Positions 1 to 9,728 are shown, counted from the stretch's first letter. The stretch: 35,457 nucleotides of DNA from Clostridia bacterium (GCA_020047785.1 JAIFNI010000252.1:1-35457), one strand, 5' to 3'. Notes: generated by a model from the sequence alone, not told the origin. Translations and numbers: made by a program.

Positions 1-168
1 GGGGAAAAAGGTCGCGAAGGCGCCCGTTCTCAACTCGTCGATATCCGACCCGCAGATGGAGCAGGCTTTCGTTTTCACAAGAACAAATTCATCCCCGATG
101 TCCGGCACGTCGATTTCTCTCACAACGAGTTCATTCAGGGCTTCCATGACAGCCGCCTTCATTTTCAT
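1..168 (-). CDS. Zinc-type MDR alcohol/polyol dehydrogenase, N-terminal part (cut by window edge)
   Basis: Reverse complement reads MKMKAAVMEALNELVVREIDVPDIGDEFVLVKTKACSICGSDIDELRTGAFATFFP; the 'KTKACSICGSDID' segment is typical of MDR dehydrogenases. RBS GAAAGGAGC sits upstream of the ATG at 168. Confidence 0.82.
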   Translation of the reverse strand, partial: MKMKAAVMEALNELVVREIDVPDIGDEFVLVKTKACSICGSDIDELRTGAFATFFP

Positions 169-276
169 GTCCGTTGCTCCTTTCATGATTCGGCCTGTAG
201 AGACATGGCTGCTTCACACGGTCTTCACACTGGCTTCAGACCGTGTTCACCGATTCAACCGGCAGCCCGACTCCGT

Positions 277-942
277 TCAGAGTGCGCCGTACTTGTCGAA
301 CACATCCCGCAGATAGGCACCCTGCTTCAATTCGTCCCGGCTCTTGTTTTCCCGGTCCACCTTGTCCAGCGCCTTCGGGATGACATCCATCACGACGGCT
401 TTCGGGATGACGACCACGCCATCGCAATCCGCGAAGATCACGTCTCCGGGATGCACCAGGATGTCGCCGCAGGCAACCGGACAGTCATAATTGATGACGA
501 GGCCGCGCCCCCGGCTGTCCAACGGCTTGAAGCCCGCCGTGAACACCTTGAATCCCAATTCCAGAATCTTCTTCGTGTCACGGGAAATCCCGTCGATGAT
601 GGCGCCCCTGGCCCCGCGCATCATGCTGGCAGTGGAAAGCAATTCCCCCCAGAAACCATTGTTGATGGACCGGTTGGTGCAGGCCACGACCACTTCGCCT
701 TCCTTCAGGCTGTCGATGGAGGCAATCTCCATCTTGTACGGGTCTTCGGGAATCTCGTACACGTCGACGGACAGAATCGTCTTGGCGCGCCCTGCGATGA
801 CAAAGTCTCGTTCAATCGGCCGTATGTCCTGGCGCATGGCCTGATTGCGGTACCCCAGTTCATCCAGGATGTCCGCCACCACACCGGTGTACAGTTTCTC
901 CTCCATCAGATCGAACATTTCCTTTTCGCTTACGAACTGCAT
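277..942 (-). CDS. RraA family protein (HMG aldolase / dimethylmenaquinone methyltransferase-like)
   Basis: 221-aa protein from the ATG at 942 (MQFVSEKEMFDLMEEKLYTGVVADILDELGY...GARGAIIDGISRD...GDVIFADCDGVVVIP); GDxIxADxDGVVVIP is the RraA-family signature. Confidence 0.9.
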   Translation of the reverse strand: MQFVSEKEMFDLMEEKLYTGVVADILDELGYRNQAMRQDIRPIERDFVIAGRAKTILSVDVYEIPEDPYKMEIASIDSLKEGEVVVACTNRSINNGFWGELLSTASMMRGARGAIIDGISRDTKKILELGFKVFTAGFKPLDSRGRGLVINYDCPVACGDILVHPGDVIFADCDGVVVIPKAVVMDVIPKALDKVDRENKSRDELKQGAYLRDVFDKYGAL

Positions 943-962
943 GACGTGATCCTCCCTATGAT

Positions 963-1817
963 TCAGCCCAGCCGGATGCCCAATGCTTCCAGCGGATTCC
1001 GGTGAATGATGTCCTCGAAGACGGAAGCGGGAATTTCCGGCAATCCTGTCCCCTCCCCGAACCTGCGTACCGCCATGCATCCGGCGATGGTCTGCTGCGG
1101 GGTGGTGACGGGAAAGTCGGTGCCGAAGAACAGCTTATGGGTCACCTTGTATTCCATCGCCAGGACCATGCTGTTGTAGAACTGCCAGGGTCGGTAATAG
1201 AGAGCCGAAATATCGGCCCAGACATTGGGCTGTTTTCGGATCAGCACGATGGTTTCGGCTTCCCATGGGTGGCCGAGGTGTGCGATGACCTGTTTCAGGT
1301 TTGGAAAGTCCAACGCGACTCTGTCAATGTGGATGGGGCGTGTATATTCGAGCGGTCCCTTCTCGACAAACGAGGTGCCCATGTGCCAAAGGATGGGTAT
1401 TCCCAGCTGCTGCGCCATTTCATAAACAGGGTAGGCCTTCTTCTCGTCAAGTGGATGAAAATGCTGGTAGATCGGACCCAGCTTCAACCCCTTCAGACCT
1501 AGTTCCGTGATCGCGTGCTTCAGGCCATCCGCGGCATCTGCACGATTGGGGTCCACCGAGGCGAACCCGACGATTCGGTCCGGATAATCCCGCTGATAAG
1601 CGGCGCAGTATTCGTTCGGCACCACGAGACCGCTGGCCGGCGCGTCCAGCGCCATGATGCAGGCCACATCCACCTGTGCCATCTCCTCGGTGAAATGCCG
1701 TTCCCGGTCGGCGATCATGCCTTCGTATCGGCCACCTCCCCGGATGCAGTCTTCCATGAACTTCGTTCCGATGAGATGTTCCGGTGCGTTCACATGGGTG
1801 TGCAGATCGATGAGCAT
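963..1817 (-). CDS. Amidohydrolase family protein (TIM-barrel metal-dependent hydrolase)
   Basis: MLIDLHTHVNAPEHL... N-terminal HxH, ...VIAHLGHPW..., ...KLFFGTDFPVTTPQQ... near the C-terminus: amidohydrolase_2-type motifs. Confidence 0.88.
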   Translation of the reverse strand: MLIDLHTHVNAPEHLIGTKFMEDCIRGGGRYEGMIADRERHFTEEMAQVDVACIMALDAPASGLVVPNEYCAAYQRDYPDRIVGFASVDPNRADAADGLKHAITELGLKGLKLGPIYQHFHPLDEKKAYPVYEMAQQLGIPILWHMGTSFVEKGPLEYTRPIHIDRVALDFPNLKQVIAHLGHPWEAETIVLIRKQPNVWADISALYYRPWQFYNSMVLAMEYKVTHKLFFGTDFPVTTPQQTIAGCMAVRRFGEGTGLPEIPASVFEDIIHRNPLEALGIRLG

Positions 1818-1927
1818 GAAGCCACCTCCATTTTCCGCTCTCTTCCGGGAAAATCCGGTCCTGCAGGACATGCCACGCAATTCCACCGTCATCGTTTGTT
1901 GCGGCATTTCCGGCACCGTATGGCCGG

Positions 1928-2629
1928 TCACGGCAGAACCCGCTTTGTCGTCCCCCGATACCAGGCGTCGACCCGGCGAAAGGCCTCCGCATACCGGACA
2001 CCTGCATGATAGCCGCGGAATTTCGCGCAGGTTTCAATCACGTCCGTGAAATCATATCCCGTGATTTCCATCATCCAGCTGTCCTGGCTGCGGTGGCAGC
2101 GGAACATTTCCAGTTTCGTAGTCATCGTATCCGTGACATCGACGAACTCCGTTGGCTCGAATCCGATGCCGGCAAGATTGTCCATATGGTAGATCAGCGC
2201 CTGTTTGTTCATCTGTGGCAATTCCCTCACAATGTTGTGTACACAGGCCAGAGGAGCAGCCTCGAAGACAAGCTGGCCGCAGTTGCGGTGATCGACGTGG
2301 TAGTCGGTTGGTCCATGCGTGAAGATGACGTCGGGATCGGCCCGACGCAGTACGTCCACCATCTGGAGACGCGCCTGCAGATTGATCTCGGAGAATTCGT
2401 CATCCACATCCATCCAGAGAACTTCCGCGCCGATGCGTGCCGCGGAAGCTTCCATTTCCGACTTGCGCACACGGGCCATGTCATCCGGCCTGTATCGGGG
2501 ATGTCCCATGTTGCCGTTCGTGAGGGAAGCCATGAAGACCTTGTCCCCTCTGGCCGCATACTTGGCCAGCGTGCCGCCCATGAGGATTTCCAAATCATCG
2601 GGATGTGCGCCTACCGCCAGAATGTTCAT
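1928..2629 (-). CDS. PIG-L family deacetylase
   Basis: MNILAVGAHPDDLEILMGGTLAKYAARGD...FTHGPTDYHVDHRN: AHPDD and HxxH motifs of LmbE/PIG-L deacetylases; RBS AAAAGGAG. Confidence 0.93.
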   Translation of the reverse strand: MNILAVGAHPDDLEILMGGTLAKYAARGDKVFMASLTNGNMGHPRYRPDDMARVRKSEMEASAARIGAEVLWMDVDDEFSEINLQARLQMVDVLRRADPDVIFTHGPTDYHVDHRNCGQLVFEAAPLACVHNIVRELPQMNKQALIYHMDNLAGIGFEPTEFVDVTDTMTTKLEMFRCHRSQDSWMMEITGYDFTDVIETCAKFRGYHAGVRYAEAFRRVDAWYRGTTKRVLP

Positions 2630-2656
2630 TAAAACTCCTTTTCAATCTCGGCAAGA

Positions 2657-2672
2657 CCGGTAACGTTACCGG
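2657..2672. promoter_or_regulatory. Putative LacI-family operator, perfect 16-bp palindrome CCGGTAACGTTACCGG
   Basis: Exact palindrome upstream of the PIG-L start codon (minus-strand operon), next to a LacI gene. Confidence 0.65.
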
Positions 2673-2755
2673 AAACCAGAACAATTCCCCGTTTTCTCCG
2701 TGACATGCTGCGAGCCTGCCAGAATCCAGAAAGGGACTTCGCCCAAAGGCGGGTT

Positions 2756-2896
2756 TCAGGTCGTTTCAGTCCGGATCCAGGTTGGATTCAGTTTGGAATC
2801 AGGTCGGAATCAGTTCGGTTTCAGGTCGTTTCGGTCCGGATTCAGGATGGATTCAGGTCGGAATCAGTCCGGATTCAGATCGGTCTTAGGTCTGAT
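2756..2896. repeat. Imperfect 11-bp tandem repeat array, about 13 units, consensus TCAGGTCGGAT
   Basis: Units read by hand: TCAGGTCGTT, TCAGTCCGGAT, CCAGGTTGGAT, TCAGTTTGGAA, TCAGGTCGGAA, TCAGTTCGGTT, TCAGGTCGTT, TCGGTCCGGAT, TCAGGATGGAT, TCAGGTCGGAA, TCAGTCCGGAT, TCAGATCGGTC, TTAGGTCTGAT. The array abuts the LacI stop codon at 2897-2899. Confidence 0.93.
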
Positions 2897-3979
2897 TCAT
2901 GCTTGACCAACAGGTTTCACCGCGCCAAGATAGTTGTCCTTCCCATAGGTGTTGTACCTTGTGTACAGATGGAAATCGATGAACATTTTCTCATGGGGTG
3001 GCTTTTTTCTATCGAGCAGATAGTCGGCCATGCATTTCAGCGCGTGATAGCCCTGCAGATACGGATTCTGGCAGATCGCCGCACTGATGGTCCCCTCCTG
3101 CAGAAGACGGTTCACATCCTCGGACATTTCGTGGCCTACAAGCACAAGTCCCCTGCGGCCGCTGTCCTTTACGGCCATCGCGGTTTCCTGAAGAAAACCA
3201 TCGACACTGTACACGCTTTGCATGCCGCCATCGACCGCCAGCTTCCCCAATGTGACATTGTAGGCATCTTCACTGTACATCTCATACGTCGCAACATCGA
3301 GCTCGATGTCGGGATATGCCTGGCACAGGACTTCCTGAAACCCCGTCAGCCTCAGTCGGCATTCGGGAGACAATGCGCCGGATTTTGCATGCATGGCTGT
3401 GATTGCCATGCATTTTCCGCGCCCTGCCGAAAACTTTCCGACAAGTTCCCCCGCAAGTCGCCCAATCAGCAAATTGTCCGGACCGACATAGAACTGTCGC
3501 CCGAAAGCTTCCTCATCATCATTGAGCATGCCCAGTGGAATGCCATCACCGATGATACCCCTTATTTTACCAGCGACAGGACCGAGTCCCTCGGGGACGA
3601 GGAGGAAGCCGTCCGTCTTCCGTCCGACAGCCTCCTTCACATGCGACAGCACCAGATTTCCGTCCATCCTGTTCAGGCAGACGCAATTGACGGAAACCCC
3701 GCAGAAGGAGAGTTCGCGTCCGGCACATTCGATTCCGGCCCGCATCTGATGCCAGAAAGGCGCGTTGTAAGGCATGAGGACGGTAATGTTCTTCCGGCTC
3801 TTCAGCGAAAGGGAGCGGGCGTGCCTGTTGGGCAGGTATTTCATTTCCTCGATTTTTTCAAGGACCCGCTGCCGGGTGTCCGCATTGATGTCGCTCTTGC
3901 CATGCATCGCACGCTCCACCGTACCGATGGATACGCCCAACGCCTTTGCGACATCCTTCAAGGTAATCCTTTCCTGCAT
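2897..3979 (-). CDS. LacI family transcriptional regulator
   Basis: MQERITLKDVAKALGVSIGTVERAMHGKSDINADTRQRVLEKIEEMKYLPNRHARSLS: LacI HTH plus hinge; periplasmic-binding-like C-terminal domain. Confidence 0.95.
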   Translation of the reverse strand: MQERITLKDVAKALGVSIGTVERAMHGKSDINADTRQRVLEKIEEMKYLPNRHARSLSLKSRKNITVLMPYNAPFWHQMRAGIECAGRELSFCGVSVNCVCLNRMDGNLVLSHVKEAVGRKTDGFLLVPEGLGPVAGKIRGIIGDGIPLGMLNDDEEAFGRQFYVGPDNLLIGRLAGELVGKFSAGRGKCMAITAMHAKSGALSPECRLRLTGFQEVLCQAYPDIELDVATYEMYSEDAYNVTLGKLAVDGGMQSVYSVDGFLQETAMAVKDSGRRGLVLVGHEMSEDVNRLLQEGTISAAICQNPYLQGYHALKCMADYLLDRKKPPHEKMFIDFHLYTRYNTYGKDNYLGAVKPVGQA

Positions 3980-4096
3980 GCTGAACCCGCCTCTCTCAGG
4001 CATCGGATAGATATTGCCTGCTCTTTTTCAGAAAAAAAGGCACATCAAGCCATTCGTTTCTGAAATTCATAGAGCAGGTTGTTTTTCCAAGCCCGT

Positions 4097-4114
4097 ACCG
4101 TAAACGTTTACGGT
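4097..4114. promoter_or_regulatory. Putative LacI-family operator, perfect 18-bp palindrome ACCGTAAACGTTTACGGT
   Basis: Exact palindrome with central AACGTT in the divergent region between the LacI gene and the acyltransferase gene. Confidence 0.72.
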
Positions 4115-4276
4115 TCTTGGGACATTGTATCGGAACATCGTGATGCTGTCCATAGGATCATTCCTGTTCCACGTGTGGTGGAATGGATGGCCAGTGAATA
4201 CGGGCAGTGGAATAACCGAGCTGTGTATCGTACAATGGGGATGGACGCAAACAGCCTGAAACCAAGAGGTGTGAAC

Positions 4277-5482
4277 ATGATGAATCCGGCGATGGACGAA
4301 ATCGAAATGCTCAAACCCGAACGACTGGCCTATTGGTGCAAACGCATCGGAATCCCTGATGAAATGGTCGCTGTACTGGAACCCATCCGGAAGACGATCC
4401 TTTCGGATGACGCCTTGTCTGCCGCCATGCAGGAGGCTCATCACCGTCTGGTTCACAAACGGGAATGGGGAAAGGATTGGACCGCACCCGAGTCCGATCC
4501 GGTTGCCATTGAAAAACTGGGCGAGAACGCATGGGCAATGGATTTCCTCGCCTATCTTTCCGCATTGCCTTTTGCGGAAGCCTGGTACAGGGACAAAGGA
4601 ATCCCGCAGGAGTTGTTCGACGCAACCATGGCGGACATCGGTCTCTGGGTACACAACGACCATGAGAAGCATGGCACATGGCGGTTTTCGCAGTTCGGGT
4701 GGATAAAGCTTCATCTGTCCTGCCAGCTGTTCCGATTGGGGCGGCTCCAGTTCAGGTTGTTGGACTATGCATCAGACATGACGTTTTTCAGGAAAAAAGG
4801 TCATGACTGTTATGTCGGGCTTGCCTTGCCGGAGAATCAACTTCGCACGGACGGGTATGCAGACGGTGCGGATGGCCGTACGGACCCGGCATGCTGGCAT
4901 CCGGAATATGAAGAGCATGCAGGAGGCTGGTCGGGAAATCCCGTTTCACCCTATGGCCGGGCATCCCAAGAAAAAGTCCTGCTTCCCCGCGAAGAGTGGG
5001 ACATCGTTCTGAAAAAGGGCGACACGCTGATCGACATTCACATTCCCCAGGGTGGCAAACTCGACATGGACGAGTGCCGGAAGTCCTTTTCCCTGGCGGA
5101 AGCCTTCTTCTCCCGCTTTTTCCCGGAATCGCCGACCCGGGCGTTTTTCTGTGACACCTGGCTTTTTGCGCCGCAGCTGCAGACCCTCCTTGGCGGAAAA
5201 GGAAATATCGTGAAGTTCCAGCGGGAGTTTTACCTGACCCCTGAAGCCGGTGACCGTACCCAGGCATGGGAAAGGATTTTCGGCAATCATGTCACCTCTC
5301 TGGATGATGCGCCCAGACAATCCGCCATCCAACAGGCGTTTCACGCATGGCTGACCCAGGGCAACGAGTTTTTCGGTTTGCCGGGGGTACGCTTTCATCC
5401 AGCGGCAGACTGGGGTTCACAGCCTTATATGGGTGCGTGGGACCGTGATGGGACCTCTGATATGTCTGCAGGAGATCCGTGA
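4277..5482 (+). CDS. Acyltransferase domain protein (NAT_N / GNAT_C-like)
   Basis: ORF 4079-5482 with preferred ATG at 4277 (RBS AAGAGGTG). The protein MMNPAMDEIEMLKPERLAYWCKRIGIPDEMV...LIDIHIPQGGKLDMDECRKSFSLAEAFFSRFFPESPTRAFFCDTWLFAPQL resembles firmicute NAT_N/GNAT_C proteins; recalled, not searched. Confidence 0.68.
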   Translation: MMNPAMDEIEMLKPERLAYWCKRIGIPDEMVAVLEPIRKTILSDDALSAAMQEAHHRLVHKREWGKDWTAPESDPVAIEKLGENAWAMDFLAYLSALPFAEAWYRDKGIPQELFDATMADIGLWVHNDHEKHGTWRFSQFGWIKLHLSCQLFRLGRLQFRLLDYASDMTFFRKKGHDCYVGLALPENQLRTDGYADGADGRTDPACWHPEYEEHAGGWSGNPVSPYGRASQEKVLLPREEWDIVLKKGDTLIDIHIPQGGKLDMDECRKSFSLAEAFFSRFFPESPTRAFFCDTWLFAPQLQTLLGGKGNIVKFQREFYLTPEAGDRTQAWERIFGNHVTSLDDAPRQSAIQQAFHAWLTQGNEFFGLPGVRFHPAADWGSQPYMGAWDRDGTSDMSAGDP

Positions 5483-5494
5483 GCGGGAGCGCGC

Positions 5495-7480
5495 TCATTG
5501 GGATAGCAATTGCTCCGCGCGGGCCAGAACGTTCTCCACCGTGAATCCATAGGCGGCAAAGAGTTGTTCGGCTGGTGCGGAAGCGCCGAAGGTGTCCCTT
5601 GAGATGATATCCCCATCAAGTCCCACATAGCGGTGCCAACCAAAGGAGGCACCCGCCTCCACGGCAAGACGCGTGCGCACAGCCGGTGCGATCACACTGT
5701 CGCGGTATGTTTTGGGCTGTTCTTCAAACAACTCCCATGAGGGCATGCTGATGACACGGACACCCACACCCTTTTCCTGAAGACGTTTACCGACCTCGAG
5801 CACAAGCTGTGTCTCTGACCCGGATGCCATCAGCTGAATGTCGATTTTTTCAGAATCCAGCAGAATGTAAGCGCCTTTCCCAGCGTCTTTGCCCGTTCCC
5901 GCCAGTTGGGGCAGGTTCTGACGGGTCAATACAAGCGCGGTGGGAGAGGTCTTGCGACCCAATGCCGCGACCCATCCCGCGACCGTTTCCCTTGCGTCCG
6001 CCGGACGGAACACCGTCATGTTGGGAATGCTGCGCAGAGAGGCCAGCTGTTCGATAGGCTGGTGGGTGGGGCCGTCCTCTCCGACACCGATGCTGTCATG
6101 GGTAAGCACATATATCACACGAAGATTCATCAGGGCGGACAACCGCATGCAGGGCTTCATATAGTCACTGAACACGAAGAAGGTGGACACATAGGGGATG
6201 AGCCCGCCATGCAGGGCCAGGCCATTGCCGATGGCCGTCATGGCCAGTTCCCGTACACCAAAGTGCAGGTTGCTGCCGGACCTGTCTTCCCTGGAAAAAG
6301 ACGTTCTGTTTTTCATCAGGGTTTTGGTGGAAGGTGCCAGATCGGCGGAACCGCCGATCAGGTTGGGCACCAGTTCCGAAACGGCATTGAGGACGTCGCT
6401 GGAACTGGAACGGGTGGCGTTGGGCTTGCCGTTGTTTGCCCAGAATGAGTCTCTGTCCATCATATCCAAGGGTACTTCTCCGCTTTGCCAGGCTTCCCAG
6501 GAAACCAGCAGTTCCGGGAATGCCTTTCCATAAGCGGCTTTTGCCCGCAGCCAGTCCTGTTCCCGCTTATTTCCCGCCTCAGTGAAAGCTGCAAAGGCAT
6601 TCCGCACTTCCTCCGCCACCGTGAAGGGTTCGGTTGTGGGAAGTTCCAGCCATGCCTTGGCTGCGGCGAGGTTTTCAGTACCAAGCGGTTCCCCATGCGC
6701 GGAAGCTTTTCCTTGTTTTGCCGGGCAGCCATATCCGATCTGTGTGGAGATGATGATCAGGGAGGGCTTGCCGGTTTCCGCCTTCGCGGCCTCAATGGCC
6801 TGGCTGATGCCGTCGATGTCATTGCCATCGGCCACAGCCTGTACATGCCAATCGTAGGCGGCAAAGCGTGCAGCCACATCCTCGCGGAAGGCGATGTCCG
6901 TATCCCCTTCGATGCTGATGCGGTTGGAGTCATAAAAGACGATCAGTTTTCCAAGGCCCAGCGTTCCTGCCAGAGAAGCGGCCTCCGATGTAATGCCCTC
7001 CATCATGCAGCCGTCCCCGGACAGAACGTACGTGTGGTGATCCACCAATGTTTGTTCCGGTCGGTTGAAGGTTGCCGCCAGATGGGCTTCCGCCATGGCC
7101 ATGCCCACGCCATTGGCGAAGCCCTGCCCAAGGGGACCGGTCGTGGCTTCCACACCCACGGTGTGACCGAATTCCGGATGTCCGGGCGTAAGGCTGTTCC
7201 ATTGGCGGAACCGGCGCAGTTCCTCCATCGGCAGTCCATATCCAAACAGATGCAGCAGGGTGTACAGCAGGGCGGAACCATGTCCGGCGGAAAGAACGAA
7301 CCGGTCACGCTCCTCCCATTTCGGGTTTGCCGGATTGTGCTTGAGGTGTTTGGCCCAGAGTGTGTATGCGATGGGCGCAGCACCCATCGGCAGGCCCGGG
7401 TGGCCGGAATTCGCAGCTTGCACGGCTTCCGCAGAAAGGATTCTGATGGTGTCCACATTCATTTTATCGATTCTTGTCAT
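5495..7480 (-). CDS. tkt: Transketolase
   Basis: 661 aa; [42 protein letters not shown]..., [19 protein letters not shown]..., [24 protein letters not shown]: diagnostic transketolase motifs; RBS GGAGGAAG. Confidence 0.98.
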   Translation of the reverse strand: MTRIDKMNVDTIRILSAEAVQAANSGHPGLPMGAAPIAYTLWAKHLKHNPANPKWEERDRFVLSAGHGSALLYTLLHLFGYGLPMEELRRFRQWNSLTPGHPEFGHTVGVEATTGPLGQGFANGVGMAMAEAHLAATFNRPEQTLVDHHTYVLSGDGCMMEGITSEAASLAGTLGLGKLIVFYDSNRISIEGDTDIAFREDVAARFAAYDWHVQAVADGNDIDGISQAIEAAKAETGKPSLIIISTQIGYGCPAKQGKASAHGEPLGTENLAAAKAWLELPTTEPFTVAEEVRNAFAAFTEAGNKREQDWLRAKAAYGKAFPELLVSWEAWQSGEVPLDMMDRDSFWANNGKPNATRSSSSDVLNAVSELVPNLIGGSADLAPSTKTLMKNRTSFSREDRSGSNLHFGVRELAMTAIGNGLALHGGLIPYVSTFFVFSDYMKPCMRLSALMNLRVIYVLTHDSIGVGEDGPTHQPIEQLASLRSIPNMTVFRPADARETVAGWVAALGRKTSPTALVLTRQNLPQLAGTGKDAGKGAYILLDSEKIDIQLMASGSETQLVLEVGKRLQEKGVGVRVISMPSWELFEEQPKTYRDSVIAPAVRTRLAVEAGASFGWHRYVGLDGDIISRDTFGASAPAEQLFAAYGFTVENVLARAEQLLSQ

Positions 7481-7889
7481 GTGCTTCCTCCGTTGTTGCA
7501 TTCGTCAACAAGGTATCCGGCCATATTCCGGACAGCAGCGGAAACCCTTCCGCATCCATGGGCACACAGCCATGCATGGAGCCGTGCATACCCATGCTCC
7601 AAGTATACCAAGAACAGTCAAGGGAGTAAGTCTCCTTGTTCGGAACGGCCTCATGATGGAATTTCTTTGTTCCAAGGGTTTCAGCTTATGACGGATGAGG
7701 AAGATTTGCCACAACTGTCAGCGCAATGGGATTTGACGCAGACAGCCATCGGACATAAAATACACCTGTGCCATTCAACAGCAAGGCTCCATCATATCGT
7801 GCAGCAGCCCGGGGCATGAAATCATGAAGAGGGCGTGCACATCCTGCTTGTTGTCGCAGCCATCATGGGGAAAGGTTGGTGTGTGATTC

Positions 7890-8891
7890 ATGTGGCTGGT
7901 GGACAATTTTCTGTGGCTGGTCCTCTACAGCGTGGCCGGCTGGACCTACGAATCCATTCTGTGTTCCATACAGGAACGGAAACTGGTCAATCGCGGATTC
8001 CTCAATGGGCCGCTCTGTCCGGTCTACGGCACTGGCTCCGTGGTTGTGTTGCTGGTCATCGGCAACCTCCAGGGCAACATTCCCGCCTTGTTTCTGGCTG
8101 GTCTGGTCCTGACGTGCACAGTTGAATATGTGACGGCATGGTTGCTGGAAACTCTGTTTGATACGAAATGGTGGGATTATTCCCACATGAAGTATAATAT
8201 ACACGGCCGAATCTGCCTGCTTGGTGCCATCGTGTTCGGTCTGTTCTCGGTTGTGCTGGTCCAGTGGATCCATCCTTTGGTGAGAGGGTTCACGGACGGT
8301 GTTCCTTCTCTTTTCCGCATTCAATCTTCGATCGTTCTGTTCCTGCTCATTGCGGCAGACACGACCCTCACCGTGCTTCATATCCTGAAAATGAACGGAA
8401 GGCTGCGCGAAATTCAGGAAGCATTCGACCGATTCACTGATTCGACATCGGACAAGGCAAGTTCCCTCCGGCTTTCCATTGCCAATGGGGTTCGGGAAAC
8501 AGCAGAGAACCTGAAAGAAACGGCGGATGAATGGCTGGATAACGTCGGCGGTCTGAAAGAAAGCATTCTGGATACCGCGGATGAATGGAAGGAAAGCATG
8601 AAGGAAAAGACCGGGGACCTGAAGGAAACGGTGGAGGCCCTGAGCGAAAAGACGGGCTCCCTCAAGAGCGGTCTGCTGGAAAAGGCCGCTCAAGTCCGGA
8701 GCGCGCTGCTGGCACGATTCGAAGAAAGCGAGTTTTTCAGCGAACGCATCCGATCCCTGCTTGACATGAACCGTCTCCAGAGCCGGCGCCTTTCACAGGC
8801 ATTCCCGAGAATGAAGCACCGTCGCTACGATTTGGCCTGGACCGAACTGAAAAAAAATCTGATGATCAGAAAACAAAAAGAGCACAAATAA
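7890..8891 (+). CDS. CmpB-like putative ABC-transporter type IV membrane protein with repetitive amphipathic C-terminal tail
   Basis: N-terminal FLWLVLYSVAGWTYESILCSIQERKLVNRGFLNGPLCPVYGTGSVVVL...VEYVTAWLLETLFDTKWWDYS...NIHGRICL matches the CmpB-family pattern; the tail is rich in LKE/ETADEW repeats. Confidence 0.85.
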   Translation: MWLVDNFLWLVLYSVAGWTYESILCSIQERKLVNRGFLNGPLCPVYGTGSVVVLLVIGNLQGNIPALFLAGLVLTCTVEYVTAWLLETLFDTKWWDYSHMKYNIHGRICLLGAIVFGLFSVVLVQWIHPLVRGFTDGVPSLFRIQSSIVLFLLIAADTTLTVLHILKMNGRLREIQEAFDRFTDSTSDKASSLRLSIANGVRETAENLKETADEWLDNVGGLKESILDTADEWKESMKEKTGDLKETVEALSEKTGSLKSGLLEKAAQVRSALLARFEESEFFSERIRSLLDMNRLQSRRLSQAFPRMKHRRYDLAWTELKKNLMIRKQKEHK

Positions 8892-8933
8892 TTCATTCAG
8901 TCACTTCAGTTCGCAAGGCGGGAGAACAGACAT

Positions 8934-9728
8934 TTGAACAGGAATCATCCTTGTAACGAATTGGATCAGGAAGTGGAACAATGCCTCGCGGGAAATCCAG
9001 GCACTTTTTCCGTGCTGGTACATCGTCTATCCGGCTCCGATTTTCATTATGAGCGCCTGGCGGACCGGGTGGTTCCTTCGGCAAGTCTCATCAAGATTCT
9101 CATCATGGTCGAGGTCTTCCGGCAATCCACAGAAGGCTTGCTCTCCTTGTCCGAACGGCTTGAAGCACCGCCCTCGAAGATGGTTCCATTCGGTCTGCTG
9201 CCTCTGCTTCGGGAGCCTGCCTATTCCATCTGGGACCTGCTTGTCTATATGATGACCCTCAGCGACAATACAGCCGCCAACCTCCTGATCGACCGTCTGG
9301 GCATGACCTGCGTCAATGCGCTGGCCGATCGGCACGGTTTGCCTCAAACGAGACTGCGCCGAAAGATGATGGATTTTCAGGCCCGCCTCGAAAACCGGGA
9401 AAACGAAACCAGCCTGGCCGACATGGCCCGCCTGATGACCCTCCTCCACAGGGATGCGGTGGATTCTCCCGAATCCTGTGCTTCCATGCGCGGCATCATG
9501 ATGACGGAATGCAGTGCGGCCGGGCTGCGCCGATGTGCGCCGTCCAGCTGGCCCATGCTTCGAAAGACCGGCGAACTGGAAGGCATCCGCCACGACCTCT
9601 GTGTCCTGTACGCGCCCGAAGGAACTCTGCTGATGGGCGTATTCTCCACGGAACTCCATCATGAGCATGAAGCGGAAGAATTGACCGTCGCACTCGGGCG
9701 TCTGATGATAAAATATGGACTGGGATGA
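8934..9728 (+). CDS. Serine hydrolase, class A beta-lactamase-like fold
   Basis: SASLIKI (SxxK), MTLSDNTAANLLID (SDN) and LRKTGELEG (KTG) motifs in correct order; probable TTG start. Confidence 0.87.
   Translation: MNRNHPCNELDQEVEQCLAGNPGTFSVLVHRLSGSDFHYERLADRVVPSASLIKILIMVEVFRQSTEGLLSLSERLEAPPSKMVPFGLLPLLREPAYSIWDLLVYMMTLSDNTAANLLIDRLGMTCVNALADRHGLPQTRLRRKMMDFQARLENRENETSLADMARLMTLLHRDAVDSPESCASMRGIMMTECSAAGLRRCAPSSWPMLRKTGELEGIRHDLCVLYAPEGTLLMGVFSTELHHEHEAEELTVALGRLMIKYGLG

Noticed and set aside
2705-4063. 452-aa plus-strand ORF across the 11-bp array and the LacI gene
   Set aside because: Antisense shadow of LacI. The apparent 11-aa periodicity at its N-terminus is just the 11-bp repeat read three times per frame cycle.
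4167-4183. TTCCAC-gtgtg-GTGGAA as a second operator before the acyltransferase
   Set aside because: Only 6-bp arms and unlike the two stronger palindromes; could be chance.
6485-7819. 444-aa plus-strand ORF opposite transketolase
   Set aside because: Antisense of a highly conserved enzyme gene; no motif support.
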